A stretch of DNA of 64,000 nucleotides from DASRIA01 sp963768885 (lineage in GTDB: Bacteria > Actinomycetota > Thermoleophilia > Solirubrobacterales > JBBDJG01). The notes under the pieces were generated by a model. The model searched no databases and was not told the DNA's origin. It was given only the letters and a program-made list of their open reading frames with translations. The position numbers and the translations under genes are program-made. This document shows, in pieces, positions 48,251 to 57,337 of the stretch; positions within the stretch are counted from its first letter, which is position 1, and every line of letters starts with the position of its first letter. The stretch lies in contig CAVYJN010000007.1 of the NCBI GenBank assembly GCA_963768885.1, forward strand, positions 62,001-126,000, in the 5' to 3' direction.

Positions 48251-49092
48251 TTCTCATTGCCCCGAGCGGCGCCTGAATTCCGGTCCAAAGCCGGAAACTC
48301 GCCGCTCCCTGGTGGACCAGGACGTCTATCCCGTCAGCGCAACGCAGGCCCCGTGCCCGAGCGGCACGCACGAGGGGAGTGCGGTTCTGACCGTAGACGA
48401 GATCCACCACGATTAGCCGATCGTCCAATTCATCGGCCGAAACCGGCAGCTCCTTGAAGGAACCGGTTTCCGGGGCTGCATGAGGGTCTGAGTCGTGCAC
48501 GTCCATCCCGACGGAGGTGGCATTCACGAGGAGATCCGCCGCCCGGACGCTTGGGTCGTTCGTCGCAGTCAGACGTGTGTCCGCGGCTGCCGGGGCCAGA
48601 TCGGACACCAGCGTCGCGGCGCGCTCGGGATTGCGGTTCCAGACTTCGACCGCGGCGGCGCCTCCCTGGATCAGGGCGAAGACCACGGCGCGGGCCGCCC
48701 CGCCGGCACCGAGCACCAGCGCGTGCATGCCCGCGGGGGCCTCCGGCGCGCGTTCGCGCAGCGCCGTGAGAGTCCCCTCCACGTCCGTGTTCTCGGCATG
48801 GATCGCGCCCTCGCGGAAGACGAGGGTGTTCGCGGCGCCCACCCCCCGGGCGACCGCGGTCGCGGTGTCCGCCAACTCCAGCGCGGCGACCTTGTGCGGA
48901 ATCGTCACGTTGGCACCGGCAAACCCGTCCGCCCGGCATGCCGCGCACGAACTCGGCAAACCGCTCCGGCTCGACGTCGATCGCCTCGTAACGCCAGTCG
49001 AGGCCGAGCGCGGCAAAGGCCGCGTTGTGCATCGCCGGCGAGCGGGAGTGCGCGACCGGGTGGCCGAGCACGGCGACTCGCTTCGGGGTCAC
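48228..49092 (-). CDS. aroE: shikimate dehydrogenase, frameshifted
   Basis: NADPH-dependent reduction of 3-dehydroshikimate. Starts at GTG 49092 (GTGA overlap with mltG): VTPKRVAVLGHPVAHSRSPA. The frame breaks at about 48932-48934, where FVRGMPGG should lose a G to read MPADGFAGANVTIPHKVAAL (catalytic Lys). Later motifs are intact: NTDVEGTLTALRE, LVLGAGGAARAVVFALIQGG, and VNATSVGMDVHDSD. Corrected length is about 288 residues. Loss of one base in an essential gene suggests an artefact. Overlaps pilB by 23 bases. Confidence 0.92.
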
Positions 49093-50129
49093 GGGCACTT
49101 CGTGGGCGATTGGCCGCCGGCCGCTTCGCGGGCCTGGTTGTAGCGCTGCTGGTCGCGCTCGAACTCCGCGAACGTCGAGGAGAAGGCGTGCTCGCCGCAC
49201 GTGCCCGGCTTCACGACGTAGTACAGGTACCCGACGCGCGCCGGGCGGGCGGCCGCCTGGAGCGAGGCGAGCCCGGGGTTGCCGATCGGCCCGGGCGGCA
49301 GACCGGGGTTCGTGCGGGTGTTGTACGGGGAGTCGATCGCGAGCTGGCTGCGGGTCAGCGGCTGCTGCCAGTTGCCGGTCGCGTAGCGGATCGTGGCGTC
49401 GATGCCGAGCGGGATCCCCTGCTTCAGGCGGTTGTAGATCACGGCCGCGATCAGCTTCCGCTCCGCCGGGACCTGGGCCTCGCGCTCGATCATCGAGGCG
49501 ATCGTGACCACGTCCCACGTCGTGAGGTTCTTGGTGCGGGCGTATGACTCGTTCACCTGGCTCATGTTGCGGGCGAATGCCGCGACCTGCTCGGAGACGA
49601 GCGTCGCCGCGGTTGCTCCGCGGCGCAGCTCGTAGGTCGCGGGGAACAGCAGGCCCTCGAGGCTCTCGGGATCGGCCCGGAGCCCGTACTCGCGCGGGTT
49701 TATCCGCGATGCGTCGGCGCTCGCGCGCAGGTAGTCGCCACGGATGCCCGCGCGCGCCGCGAGCGGCGCGATCTCGCGCCGGCTCAGGCCCTCCGGGATC
49801 GTCAGCTGCACGATGTCGGGCGAGGGGCCGGCCACGAGCGCGTCGATCGCATCCCCGTAGCTCATGTCCTCACGCAGCTCGTAGACGCCCGGCTTGAGGT
49901 CGCCGCGGTCGCCCCCCAAGGTCGCGCGCAGCTCGAACAGCGAGGCCCTCGAGACGACACCTCGCTCGTCGAGGATGTCCGCGATCTCCCCCACGCTCGC
50001 GTCCTTCGGGATCGCGACACGCACGGGATCGCCGCCGTCTCCCGCGAACGGCTGGAACAGCGCCAACAGGAACACGAACGCGGCGAGGGCCAGCGCGGCG
50101 AACACGATCCGTCGCAGCCCGACGCCCAT
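49089..50129 (-). CDS. mltG: endolytic murein transglycosylase MltG
   Basis: Membrane-anchored (FAALALAAFVFLLALFQPFA) lytic transglycosylase that cuts nascent glycan strands and sets their length. 346 residues. The catalytic Glu is in TIASMIEREAQVPAERKLIA; other motifs: PEGLSRREIAPLAARAG, LEGLLFPATYELRRGATA, GIDATIRYATGNWQQP, YNTRTNPGLPPGPIGNPGL. The ATG at 50129 shares a base with the ruvX stop. The ruvX-mltG-aroE order is common in Gram-positives. Confidence 0.94.
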   Translation of the reverse strand: MGVGLRRIVFAALALAAFVFLLALFQPFAGDGGDPVRVAIPKDASVGEIADILDERGVVSRASLFELRATLGGDRGDLKPGVYELREDMSYGDAIDALVAGPSPDIVQLTIPEGLSRREIAPLAARAGIRGDYLRASADASRINPREYGLRADPESLEGLLFPATYELRRGATAATLVSEQVAAFARNMSQVNESYARTKNLTTWDVVTIASMIEREAQVPAERKLIAAVIYNRLKQGIPLGIDATIRYATGNWQQPLTRSQLAIDSPYNTRTNPGLPPGPIGNPGLASLQAAARPARVGYLYYVVKPGTCGEHAFSSTFAEFERDQQRYNQAREAAGGQSPTKCP

Positions 50130-50527
50130 CAGGCGCCCCGGCTCCGGCGTGACTGCAGATAGGTGTCGAGCAGGTGCGCGGCGGCGCGTGAGTGCTCCGA
50201 TTGACGTCCCGGGGTGCGGCGCGCGAGCGCGCTCGTGAACCGCTCGTCGTAGGTCTCGACGGGAACGTCGAGCGCGGCGGCCAGCCGGGCCGCGAAGGCG
50301 CGGGCCTCGGCGGCCTGCGGCCCCTCCTCGCCGGAGAGGCTCACCGGGAGCCCGACCACGACCCGCTCGGCACCCTGCTCGCCGACCAGCGCCGCGATCC
50401 GGGCGATGCCCGGATCGGAGCCGGGATCGGCGATCGCCTCGAGCGGCGTCGCGAGCGTGCCGGTGGGGTCGCTGACGGCGCAGCCACAGCGGGCGCTGCC
50501 GTAGTCGAGCGCGAGGACCCTGGTCAC
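50129..50527 (-). CDS. ruvX: Holliday-junction resolvase-like protein RuvX (YqgF)
   Basis: 132-residue RNase H-like nuclease linked to 16S rRNA 5' processing. Starts VTRVLALDYGSARCGCAVSD (catalytic Asp), with VVVGLPVSLSGEEGPQAAEA and VETYDERFTSALARRT (acidic residues). GTGA overlap with alaS. alaS-ruvX-mltG is a conserved order. Confidence 0.92.
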   Translation of the reverse strand: MTRVLALDYGSARCGCAVSDPTGTLATPLEAIADPGSDPGIARIAALVGEQGAERVVVGLPVSLSGEEGPQAAEARAFAARLAAALDVPVETYDERFTSALARRTPGRQSEHSRAAAHLLDTYLQSRRSRGA

Positions 50528-53169
50528 TCCTGCTCGCCGAGCTTCGCCTCGATCGCCCGGCGCGCCGTCGCGAGCGCCTCCCCCAGCTTCTCGGGGCTGC
50601 GTCCCCCCGCCTGCGCCATCGTGTCGCGCCCGCCGCCGCCTCCGCCCATCACCTGCGCCGCCTCCTTGACGACGGCGGCGGCCGACAGGCCGCGCGCGAC
50701 GGCGGACGTCGTGAAGCTCGCGACCAGCACGGGGCGCTCGCGCGCCGTGCCGATCACGATCGCGGCGTCTCCGAGGCTCGACTTCAGGCGGTCGGCAAGC
50801 TCCAGCAGCTCGTCCGTCCCGGGCAGGTCCGCGACCGCCGTGAGCACCTTGACCCCGTCGATCTCGGCGGCTTCGGCCGCGAGCGATGCGGCCAGGTCCT
50901 GGACCTGCCCGGCGCCGCCCGACCGCGCCTCGCGCTCCAGCTCCGCGACGCGCGCGGCCTGCGCCTCGAACGCCCGCAGCGCGTCCTCGGGGCGCGTGCG
51001 CAGGCGGGCCGCGATCGCGGTGAGCGCGTCGTCGCGGGCGCGCAGCAGGCGCACCGCCTCGGGTCCGGTGACGGCCTCGATCCGCCGCACGTTGGCGGCG
51101 CTCGACCCCTCGCTCAGGATCTTGAAGACGCCGATCTCGGCCGTCCCCGAGACGTGGGTGCCTCCACACAGCTCGCGGGAGACGTCCTCGACCTCGATCA
51201 CGCGCACCTCGTCGCCGTACTTCTCGCCGAAGAGCGCCATCGCGCCCATCTCCTCCGCGCGCGTGCGCGTCGTGTGGATCGCGCGGACCGGATGGCTCTC
51301 CAGGATCCACTCGTTCACCTGGTCCTCGATCGCGCGCAGCTCGTCGGCGCCCACCGGGCTCCCGTGCGTGAAGTCGAAGCGCAGCTTGTCGGGGCGCACC
51401 GCGGATCCGGCCTGCCGCACGTGCGTGCCGAGCCGCCGGCGCAGCGCGGCATGCAGCAGGTGGGTCGCGGTGTGGTTGCACTCGGTCGCGTGGCGCGCGA
51501 CGCGGTCGACCACCAGCCGCACCCGTTCGCCCTCGCGCAGCTCGCCCCGCTCGACCACGAGCGCGACCGCCTGGTCGTCCCCGAGCCGGTAGACGTCGTC
51601 GACGCGGGCCGCGCCGGAGTCGCTCTCCACCGATCCGGCGTCGGCGACCTGACCGCCGCCCTCCGCATAGAACGGCGATTCGGGGAACTTCGCGAGCAGG
51701 GTGCCGTTGCTGCGCTGCACCGCGCCCACGCTGCTGTCGGCCTCCGTCGTCTCGTAGCCGACGAACCGCGTGACGAAGCCGGCGTCCCGCACGAACTCGC
51801 GCACGCGCTCGTGCTCGTCGCCCGCGCCGGTCGCGCGCGCCGCGCCCATGCGGGCGCGCTCGCGCTGCTCCTCCATCAGCTCGTGGAAGCCGGCGTCATC
51901 GACCGCGAGGCCCTCGGCCTGCAGCAGCTCGCGCGTGAGGTCGTACGGGAAGCCGTAGGTGTCGTGCAGCCGGAACGCGTCCTGCGCGTCGATCCAGGAG
52001 GTCTCCTGCTGCTTGGCCCGCGCGACGATGTCCGCGAGCAGGCGCGTCCCCTGCTCGAGCGTGCGCCCGAAGCTCTCCTCCTCGGAGGCGAGCCACTGGT
52101 GGATCGCCGCGCGCTCGGACACGAGCCCAGGGTAAGCGCCGCCCATCACGTCGATCACGAGGTCGGCGAAGCCTCCCAGGAAGGGCGACTCGAGCCCGAT
52201 CGCGCGGCCCTGCTGGATCGCGCGGCGCATGATGCGGCGCAGGATGTAGCCGCGGTCCTCGTTCGAGGGCGCGACGCCGTCGGCGATCAGGAAGGTCATC
52301 GCGCGGCCGTGGTCGGCGAGCACGCGCAGCGCCTTCGTCGCGACCGGGTCCGAGCCGTACCTGCGCCCCGACATCTGCTCGCCGAGCTCGACCAGCGGCC
52401 GGAAGTGGTCGGTCTCGTAGACGGACGGGACGTCCTGCATGATCGAGGCCATGCGCTCGAGCCCGAGGCCGGTGTCGATGTTGCGCTCCGGCAGGGGCTC
52501 GAGCGAGCCGTCCTCGTGCAGCGTGTACTGCATGAAGACGAGGTTCCAGAACTCGAGGTAGCGCTCGCCGTCCCCCCCGGGGCGCTCGTCGTCGGGGCCG
52601 AAATCGGCTCCCCGGTCCATGTACAGCTCCGAGCAGGGGCCGCAGGGCCCGGTGGGCCCGGCCTGCCAGAAGTTCTCCGAGCGGGGCAGGCGCACGATCC
52701 GCGCGTCGGGGACCCCGACGGCGCGCCAGCACTCGATCGCCTCCTCGTCGGGGCCGATGCCGAGCTCCGGGTCCCCCTCGAACACCGTGATCCAGATCCT
52801 CCCGGGGTCGAGCGCGAGGGTTCGCGTGGAGAACTCCCACGCGAACTGCACCGCTCCCTCCTTGAAGTAGTCGCCGAACGAGAAGTTCCCGAGCATCTCG
52901 AAGAAGGTGAGGTGCCGAGCGGTGTTCCCGACCTCGTCGATGTCGGTCGTGCGAAAGCACTTCTGGCAAGAGGTGAGGCGCGGGTGCGGCGGCGGCTCCC
53001 GGCCGAGGAAGTGGGGCTTGAAGGGCTGCATCCCCGCCGTCGTGAGAAGCACGGACGGGTCGTAGGTCGAGGGGATCAGCGAGCCCGACGGCATGCCCCG
53101 GTGGCCGCGCTCCTCGAAGTAGCCGAGGAAGGCTTCGCGGATCTCTGCCGAGCTGCGTGGGACGGTCAT
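50524..53169 (-). CDS. alaS: alanyl-tRNA synthetase
   Basis: Class II synthetase, 881 residues. Begins MTVPRSSAEIREAFLGYFEE; aminoacylation core with GMQPFKPHFLGREPPPHPR, FFEMLGNFSFGDYFKEGAVQ. Editing-domain metal ligands: CNHTATHLLHAALRRRLG (HxxxH) and ELCGGTHVSGTAEIG. The C-Ala domain ends with a Gly-rich GGGGGGRDTMAQAGG and a Lys/Glu tail. Leads the ruvX-mltG-aroE unit. Confidence 0.96.
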   Translation of the reverse strand: MTVPRSSAEIREAFLGYFEERGHRGMPSGSLIPSTYDPSVLLTTAGMQPFKPHFLGREPPPHPRLTSCQKCFRTTDIDEVGNTARHLTFFEMLGNFSFGDYFKEGAVQFAWEFSTRTLALDPGRIWITVFEGDPELGIGPDEEAIECWRAVGVPDARIVRLPRSENFWQAGPTGPCGPCSELYMDRGADFGPDDERPGGDGERYLEFWNLVFMQYTLHEDGSLEPLPERNIDTGLGLERMASIMQDVPSVYETDHFRPLVELGEQMSGRRYGSDPVATKALRVLADHGRAMTFLIADGVAPSNEDRGYILRRIMRRAIQQGRAIGLESPFLGGFADLVIDVMGGAYPGLVSERAAIHQWLASEEESFGRTLEQGTRLLADIVARAKQQETSWIDAQDAFRLHDTYGFPYDLTRELLQAEGLAVDDAGFHELMEEQRERARMGAARATGAGDEHERVREFVRDAGFVTRFVGYETTEADSSVGAVQRSNGTLLAKFPESPFYAEGGGQVADAGSVESDSGAARVDDVYRLGDDQAVALVVERGELREGERVRLVVDRVARHATECNHTATHLLHAALRRRLGTHVRQAGSAVRPDKLRFDFTHGSPVGADELRAIEDQVNEWILESHPVRAIHTTRTRAEEMGAMALFGEKYGDEVRVIEVEDVSRELCGGTHVSGTAEIGVFKILSEGSSAANVRRIEAVTGPEAVRLLRARDDALTAIAARLRTRPEDALRAFEAQAARVAELEREARSGGAGQVQDLAASLAAEAAEIDGVKVLTAVADLPGTDELLELADRLKSSLGDAAIVIGTARERPVLVASFTTSAVARGLSAAAVVKEAAQVMGGGGGGRDTMAQAGGRSPEKLGEALATARRAIEAKLGEQE

Positions 53170-53191
53170 CGGCGGGAAGTCTAGGCGGAGC

Positions 53192-54619
53192 TCAGGCTGC
53201 GGCGATCACGCCATGGCCGAGCACGTGCTCGCCCTGCATCAGGCAGGCGGACTGACCGGGCGCCACGCCGAATGCCTCCTCGCCCAGGTGCAGCGCCACG
53301 TCGCCGTCCTCGCCGGCGACGGTGCAAGGAAGTGGGTCGGACCGATAGCGCAGCTTCACGCGGTCGACGCGCGCGCCGTCGCGGTGCAGGACGGTTCCCC
53401 GGAGCGACACGGCGCGCGTGGCGAGGCGCTCGCGCGGGCCCACCACCACCCGGTTCGCGGCGGCATCGGTCGAGAGCACGTAGAGCGGATCGCCGGTCGC
53501 GACGCCGAGGCCCTTGCGCTGCCCGACCGTCACGCTGCGGTGGCCGCGATGGCGCCCGAGCACCGCACCGGCCTGGTCGACCACCTCGCCCGGCTCGTCG
53601 GGCATCCCCGCATGGCGGACCAGGAAGCGCTCCCGGCTGGTGCCGGCGAGGAAGCAGAGGTCCTGGCTCTCGCGCCGTTCCGCGACGGGCAGCCCGGCGG
53701 CGCGCGCGATGTCGCGCACCGCGGGCTTCGTGAGGCCGCCGAGCGGGAAGCGCACGCGGCGCAGCACGTCGGGGCGCAGGGCCGCGAGCATGTAGCTCTG
53801 GTCCTTGCGTGGGTCCGCGGCGCGGGTCAGCAGCGGGCCCTCGCCGTCCTCGGCGATCCGCGCGTAATGGCCCGTGACGAGGGCGTCCGCGCCCACGCGC
53901 GCGGCGAGCGCGAGCATCGCGTCGAAGCGGACGAGGCCGTTGCAGCGCACGCACGGGCTGGGGGTGCGCCCGGCGGCGTGCTCGGACACGAAGTCCTCGA
54001 CCACGGCGGCGCGGAAGGCGTCCTCGACGTCGAGCGTCAGATGCGGCATTCCCATCGAATGGGCGAGGCCGCGGGCGGTCAGGACCGCCTGCGGGGAGCA
54101 GCAGCTGCGCTCGCCGTCGCCCTCCCGGTCCGCCCAGAGCTTCAGCGTCACGGCGACCACGTCGAGCCCCGCGGCCCGGCACAGGTGCGCCGCGACCGCG
54201 CTGTCGACGCCGCCGCTGAGGCCGACGAGGACGCGGCCGGGTCGGTCGCCGGCGAGCGGGACGCCCGCGCCGCAGGCCTTCGCGAGCGCGCGGTGGAGCG
54301 CGTCCGCAGCGAGGTCGGCGGCGTGCAGCTTGCCGGGGGACAGGCCGCCCAGCTCCGCGGCGATCGCCCCCGGGCCGATGCGCGCCGCGTCGAGCACGGT
54401 GGCGCCCTCGGCGAGCGCCGTGCAGGCGCTGCCGGCCGCGATCGTCGCCCCGCAGCCCTCGGCGTCGAAGCTCACCCGCGTCAGGCGGCCGTCACCCACG
54501 CACGCCGCGACGCGCACGACGTCGCCGCACGCCGACCCGCCGGCGCTGCCGACGTACGCGCCCGGCGGCACGGGGCCGCGCCCGCGCGGCTCGCTCAGAT
54601 GCCGCTCGAAGGGATGCAT
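53192..54619 (-). CDS. mnmA: IscU/NifU-like scaffold domain fused to tRNA 2-thiouridylase MnmA
   Basis: A 475-residue fusion. Residues about 1-120 are IscU/NifU-like: GGSACGDVVRV (C31, D33), FDAEGCGATIAAGSACTALA (C56, C66), KLHAADLAADALHRAL. The third IscU Cys (after the His of KLH) is Ala here; His99 is kept. Residues from about 129 are MnmA, which puts sulfur on U34 of Lys, Glu and Gln tRNAs: VLVGLSGGVDSAVAAHL (P-loop), catalytic Cys pair C223 (TPSPCVRCNGL, with C226) and C322 (ESQDLCFLAG), and TGHYARIAEDGEGPLL. This layout suggests local Fe-S or sulfur delivery. It is 22 bases before alaS. Confidence 0.88.
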   Translation of the reverse strand: MHPFERHLSEPRGRGPVPPGAYVGSAGGSACGDVVRVAACVGDGRLTRVSFDAEGCGATIAAGSACTALAEGATVLDAARIGPGAIAAELGGLSPGKLHAADLAADALHRALAKACGAGVPLAGDRPGRVLVGLSGGVDSAVAAHLCRAAGLDVVAVTLKLWADREGDGERSCCSPQAVLTARGLAHSMGMPHLTLDVEDAFRAAVVEDFVSEHAAGRTPSPCVRCNGLVRFDAMLALAARVGADALVTGHYARIAEDGEGPLLTRAADPRKDQSYMLAALRPDVLRRVRFPLGGLTKPAVRDIARAAGLPVAERRESQDLCFLAGTSRERFLVRHAGMPDEPGEVVDQAGAVLGRHRGHRSVTVGQRKGLGVATGDPLYVLSTDAAANRVVVGPRERLATRAVSLRGTVLHRDGARVDRVKLRYRSDPLPCTVAGEDGDVALHLGEEAFGVAPGQSACLMQGEHVLGHGVIAAA

Positions 54620-54660
54620 CCCTCCGAGTCTAGGCCAGGCGTCCCCACCTCCCGCCCACC

Positions 54661-54713
54661 CGAACGATGGCCTGTCGCGTGCGAGAGGTGCACGTCACGG
54701 GACATGGTTCGCC
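54661..54713. repeat. 53-nt intergenic repeat, copy 2
   Basis: Lies between mnmA (start 54619) and the thioredoxin-fold gene (stop 54734). Begins CGAACGATGG and ends GTTCGCC like copy 1 (22832-22884), 42/53 identical, with the inner hairpin TCGCGTGCGA. The outer ends CGAAC/GTTCG are mutually inverted. Confidence 0.7.
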
Positions 54714-54733
54714 TGTGGGCGGCGTGGAGGGTG

Positions 54734-55312
54734 CTACTTGCGGCGTGAGGCGTTCGACACGAACTGGTTGATCGTCTGGTAGTCGTAGTACCCGTTCAGG
54801 ACCTCGGCCTGGCCCCGCTTGTTGACGATCACCACCGCGGGCGTCTGGCTGATGCTCGCGGCCGTCGTGATGCGCGTGTAGCTCGAGAGGTTCTTGACGC
54901 TGTCGGTGAACTTCACGACCTGTCCCTTGCGCCGCGACAGGCGGTCCACCGACTGCTTGACGCTGCGGTCGTCGACGCCGCGCTTGTTCCAGAACAGGAT
55001 CACGACCGTCTTCTTCGCGTCGAGCGCCTTTGCGACCGGGCCCGGAAGCCCGCGGCTGCCGGCGTCGCCCTTGTCGGCGGACGGCGCGGCGGTCTTGTCC
55101 TGCTGCGCGTTCTTCTGGGCCGGAGCCTCGGGCGTGGACGCCGAGGGACTGGTCGGCTGCGAAGTCTGGGAGGGAGCGGGAGACGCCGGCGCACCGGAGT
55201 CCTGCCCGCGCCGCGTGACCATGAAGAAGGCCGCGACGGCGACCACCCCCACGAGCGCCAGCAGCACCGGCCGCGGTAGCGAGGAGACGGTCACGACGAA
55301 AAAACGCCCCAA
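54734..55312 (-). CDS. membrane-anchored thioredoxin-fold protein lacking CXXC
   Basis: 192 residues. A membrane helix (PVLLALVGVVAVAAFFMV) is followed by a Ser/Pro/Thr/Ala linker and a thioredoxin-like domain (KKTVVILFWNKRGVDDRSVK, ASISQTPAVVIVNKRGQAE, LNGYYDYQTINQFV). The cis-Pro loop QTPAVVIV is kept, but the CXXC position has WNKRGVDD, so it cannot act as a dithiol redox enzyme. Extracytoplasmic location inferred. Between mnmA and a tRNA-like element downstream of aspS. Role unknown. Confidence 0.75.
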   Translation of the reverse strand: MGRFFVVTVSSLPRPVLLALVGVVAVAAFFMVTRRGQDSGAPASPAPSQTSQPTSPSASTPEAPAQKNAQQDKTAAPSADKGDAGSRGLPGPVAKALDAKKTVVILFWNKRGVDDRSVKQSVDRLSRRKGQVVKFTDSVKNLSSYTRITTAASISQTPAVVIVNKRGQAEVLNGYYDYQTINQFVSNASRRK

Positions 55313-55389
55313 CTAGCCGCTGCCGCCCCTGAGTTGAACCTGCCATAGCAGGTGGGTGTCCACAGGACGCGCGCGCCAAAGACACGCGT

Positions 55390-55457
55390 GCCCGATTCGA
55401 ACTCCCAACTCGATTGTGTTGGCTCAAACGCTGAGCGACTGGCGTACAAGTTCGGGC
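55390..55457 (-). other. three-helix tRNA-like element
   Basis: A closing stem GCCCGA/TCGGGC (55390-55395 with 55452-55457) encloses two hairpins, GCTCA/TGAGC (55422-55426 with 55432-55436, 5-base loop) and CCAAC/GTTGG (55405-55409 with 55418-55422, 8-base loop). It looks like a tRNA without a T arm or a decayed tRNA; the TTCGAA near 55396 does not form a proper T stem. Between aspS and the thioredoxin-fold gene. Confidence 0.35.
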
Positions 55458-55533
55458 TCCTTCAAATTAGCAGGGACCTCGTGAAGAATCGGCACGCGGC
55501 CGCGAAACCTTAGAAGCGGGGGGAAAAGATGCG

Positions 55534-57324
55534 TCAGGACGGCGTGGGCGGTGCATCGACGCGAATGCCCAGCTCCTGAAGCTGGGCCGCGTCGAGCGGC
55601 GCGGGCGCCCCGGTGAGCGGATCCGAGCCCGTCGCGGTCTTCGGGAACGCGATCACGTCGCGGATCGAATCACGCCCCGCGAGCATCGCCGCGATCCGAT
55701 CGAGGCCGAACGCGATTCCGCCGTGGGGCGGCGCGCCGTGCTGCAGCGCCTCGAGCAGGAACCCGAAGCGCGCCTCGGCGTCGCTGCGCGAGATGCCGAG
55801 CGTCTCGAGCACGCGGTACTGGACCTCGGGGCGGTTGATCCTGATGCTGCCCCCGCCCAGCTCCACGCCGTTGAGCACGACGTCATACGCCCGCGCCCGT
55901 GCCCTCGACGGCTCCGACTCCAGCACCTCCAGCGATCCGTCGGTCGGTGACGTGAACGGATGGTGGAGCGCATGCCAACGGCCCTCCTCGTCGTTCCACT
56001 CGACCAGCGGAAAGTCGGTGACCCACACGGTGCGCCACTCGTCGGCCGGGATCAGGCCGAAGCGCTGCGCGAGCTCGAGCCGCAGCGCGCCGAGCGTCTG
56101 GGCCGCCACGCCGGCGTCGTCAGCGACGAGCAGGACGAGGTCGCCGGGCGCGGCCTCGAGCGCGGCCGCCATCGCCGCGCGCTCACCGTCGGAGAGGAAC
56201 TTGGCGACCGGCGAGCGCCATCCCCCGCCCTCCTCGACATAGGCCCACACCAGGCCGCCCGCCCCCTGGCCCTGGGCGAACTCGATCAGCTTGTCCAGCT
56301 CGGCGCGTGAGAGCTCGCGCGCACCGGCGTTGATGCCGCGCACGGCGCCGCCCTTGTCGAGCACGCCGCGGAAGACCTTGAACTCCGTCCCACCGAGCGC
56401 GCCGCCGAGATCGCGGATCTCGAGTCCGAACCGCAGATCGGGGCGGTCGGTGCCGAAGCGGGCGATCGCCTCGTCGTAGGGCATGCGCGGGAAGGGCGTC
56501 GCGAGCGTGACCCCGCCCGCCGCGAAGGCGGCGGACATGACGCCCTCGGTGACGTCCATCACGTCCTCCTCCGCCACGAACGCCATCTCCAGGTCGAGCT
56601 GCGTGAACTCGAGCTGGCGATCCGCGCGCAGCGCCTCGTCGCGAAAGCAGCGCGCGATCTGGTAGTAGCGCTCGTAGCCGGCGATCATCAGCAGCTGCTT
56701 GAACAGCTGGGGCGACTGCGGGAGCGCATAGAACGAGCTGCGCTGCATGCGGCTCGGCACCACGAAGTCGCGTGCTCCCTCGGGGGTGGAGCGCGTCAGG
56801 ATCGGGGTCTCGAGGTCGAGGAAGCCGGCCGCGTTCAGGTGGTCGCGCATCGCGCGCGTGACGGCGTGGCGCAGCTCCAGCGAGCGCTGCATCGGCTCGC
56901 GGCGCAGGTCCAGGTAGCGGTGCCGCAGTCGCAGCGCCTCGTCGACCTGCGTCTCCTCGTCGATCGGGAACGGCGGCGTGTCGGCGGTCGCGAGCACCTC
57001 GAAGTCCGCCGCCCGGATCTCCACCGCGCCGGTCGGCATGTCGAGGTTGACCGTCTCGTCGGAGCGGCGCACGGCCTCTCCGCGCACCGAGATCACCCAT
57101 TCCGAGCGCAGCTCGTGCGAGCGCACATGCGCGTCGGGCGCCGCGTCCGGGTTGAAGACGACCTGCACGAGCCCCGTGCGGTCGCGCACGTCGACGAACA
57201 CCAGGCCGCCGTGGTCCCTGCGCCTGTGCACCCAGCCGGCGATCCGCACCTCCTCGCCGACGCGCTCGGGAAGCACCTGCCCGCACCACGCGTCGCGGTA
57301 GCGGTTGCCGCGCGGGGGCGGCAT
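55534..57324 (-). CDS. aspS: aspartyl-tRNA synthetase
   Basis: Class IIb synthetase, 596 residues, with an N-terminal OB-fold anticodon domain (MPPPRGNRYRDAWCGQVLPE, EVRIAGWVHRRRDHGGLVFV) and a catalytic core with LRHRYLDLRREPMQRSLELR, FYALPQSPQLFKQLLMIAGY, RDEALRADRQLEFTQLDLEM and HGGIAFGLDRIAAMLAGRDS, plus a bacterial GAD insert. The ATG at 57324 was chosen over GTG 57348, which overlaps hisS. No gatCAB in view, so I cannot say whether it also charges tRNA-Asn. Downstream of hisS, a common pairing. Confidence 0.95.
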   Translation of the reverse strand: MPPPRGNRYRDAWCGQVLPERVGEEVRIAGWVHRRRDHGGLVFVDVRDRTGLVQVVFNPDAAPDAHVRSHELRSEWVISVRGEAVRRSDETVNLDMPTGAVEIRAADFEVLATADTPPFPIDEETQVDEALRLRHRYLDLRREPMQRSLELRHAVTRAMRDHLNAAGFLDLETPILTRSTPEGARDFVVPSRMQRSSFYALPQSPQLFKQLLMIAGYERYYQIARCFRDEALRADRQLEFTQLDLEMAFVAEEDVMDVTEGVMSAAFAAGGVTLATPFPRMPYDEAIARFGTDRPDLRFGLEIRDLGGALGGTEFKVFRGVLDKGGAVRGINAGARELSRAELDKLIEFAQGQGAGGLVWAYVEEGGGWRSPVAKFLSDGERAAMAAALEAAPGDLVLLVADDAGVAAQTLGALRLELAQRFGLIPADEWRTVWVTDFPLVEWNDEEGRWHALHHPFTSPTDGSLEVLESEPSRARARAYDVVLNGVELGGGSIRINRPEVQYRVLETLGISRSDAEARFGFLLEALQHGAPPHGGIAFGLDRIAAMLAGRDSIRDVIAFPKTATGSDPLTGAPAPLDAAQLQELGIRVDAPPTPS

Positions 57325-57337
57325 CGGTGAGCCCTGT

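Noticed and set aside
55385..55415. A functional tRNA around TTCGAA at 55396
   Set aside because: T stem does not pair and the anticodon loop would have 8 bases; kept only as a tRNA-like element.
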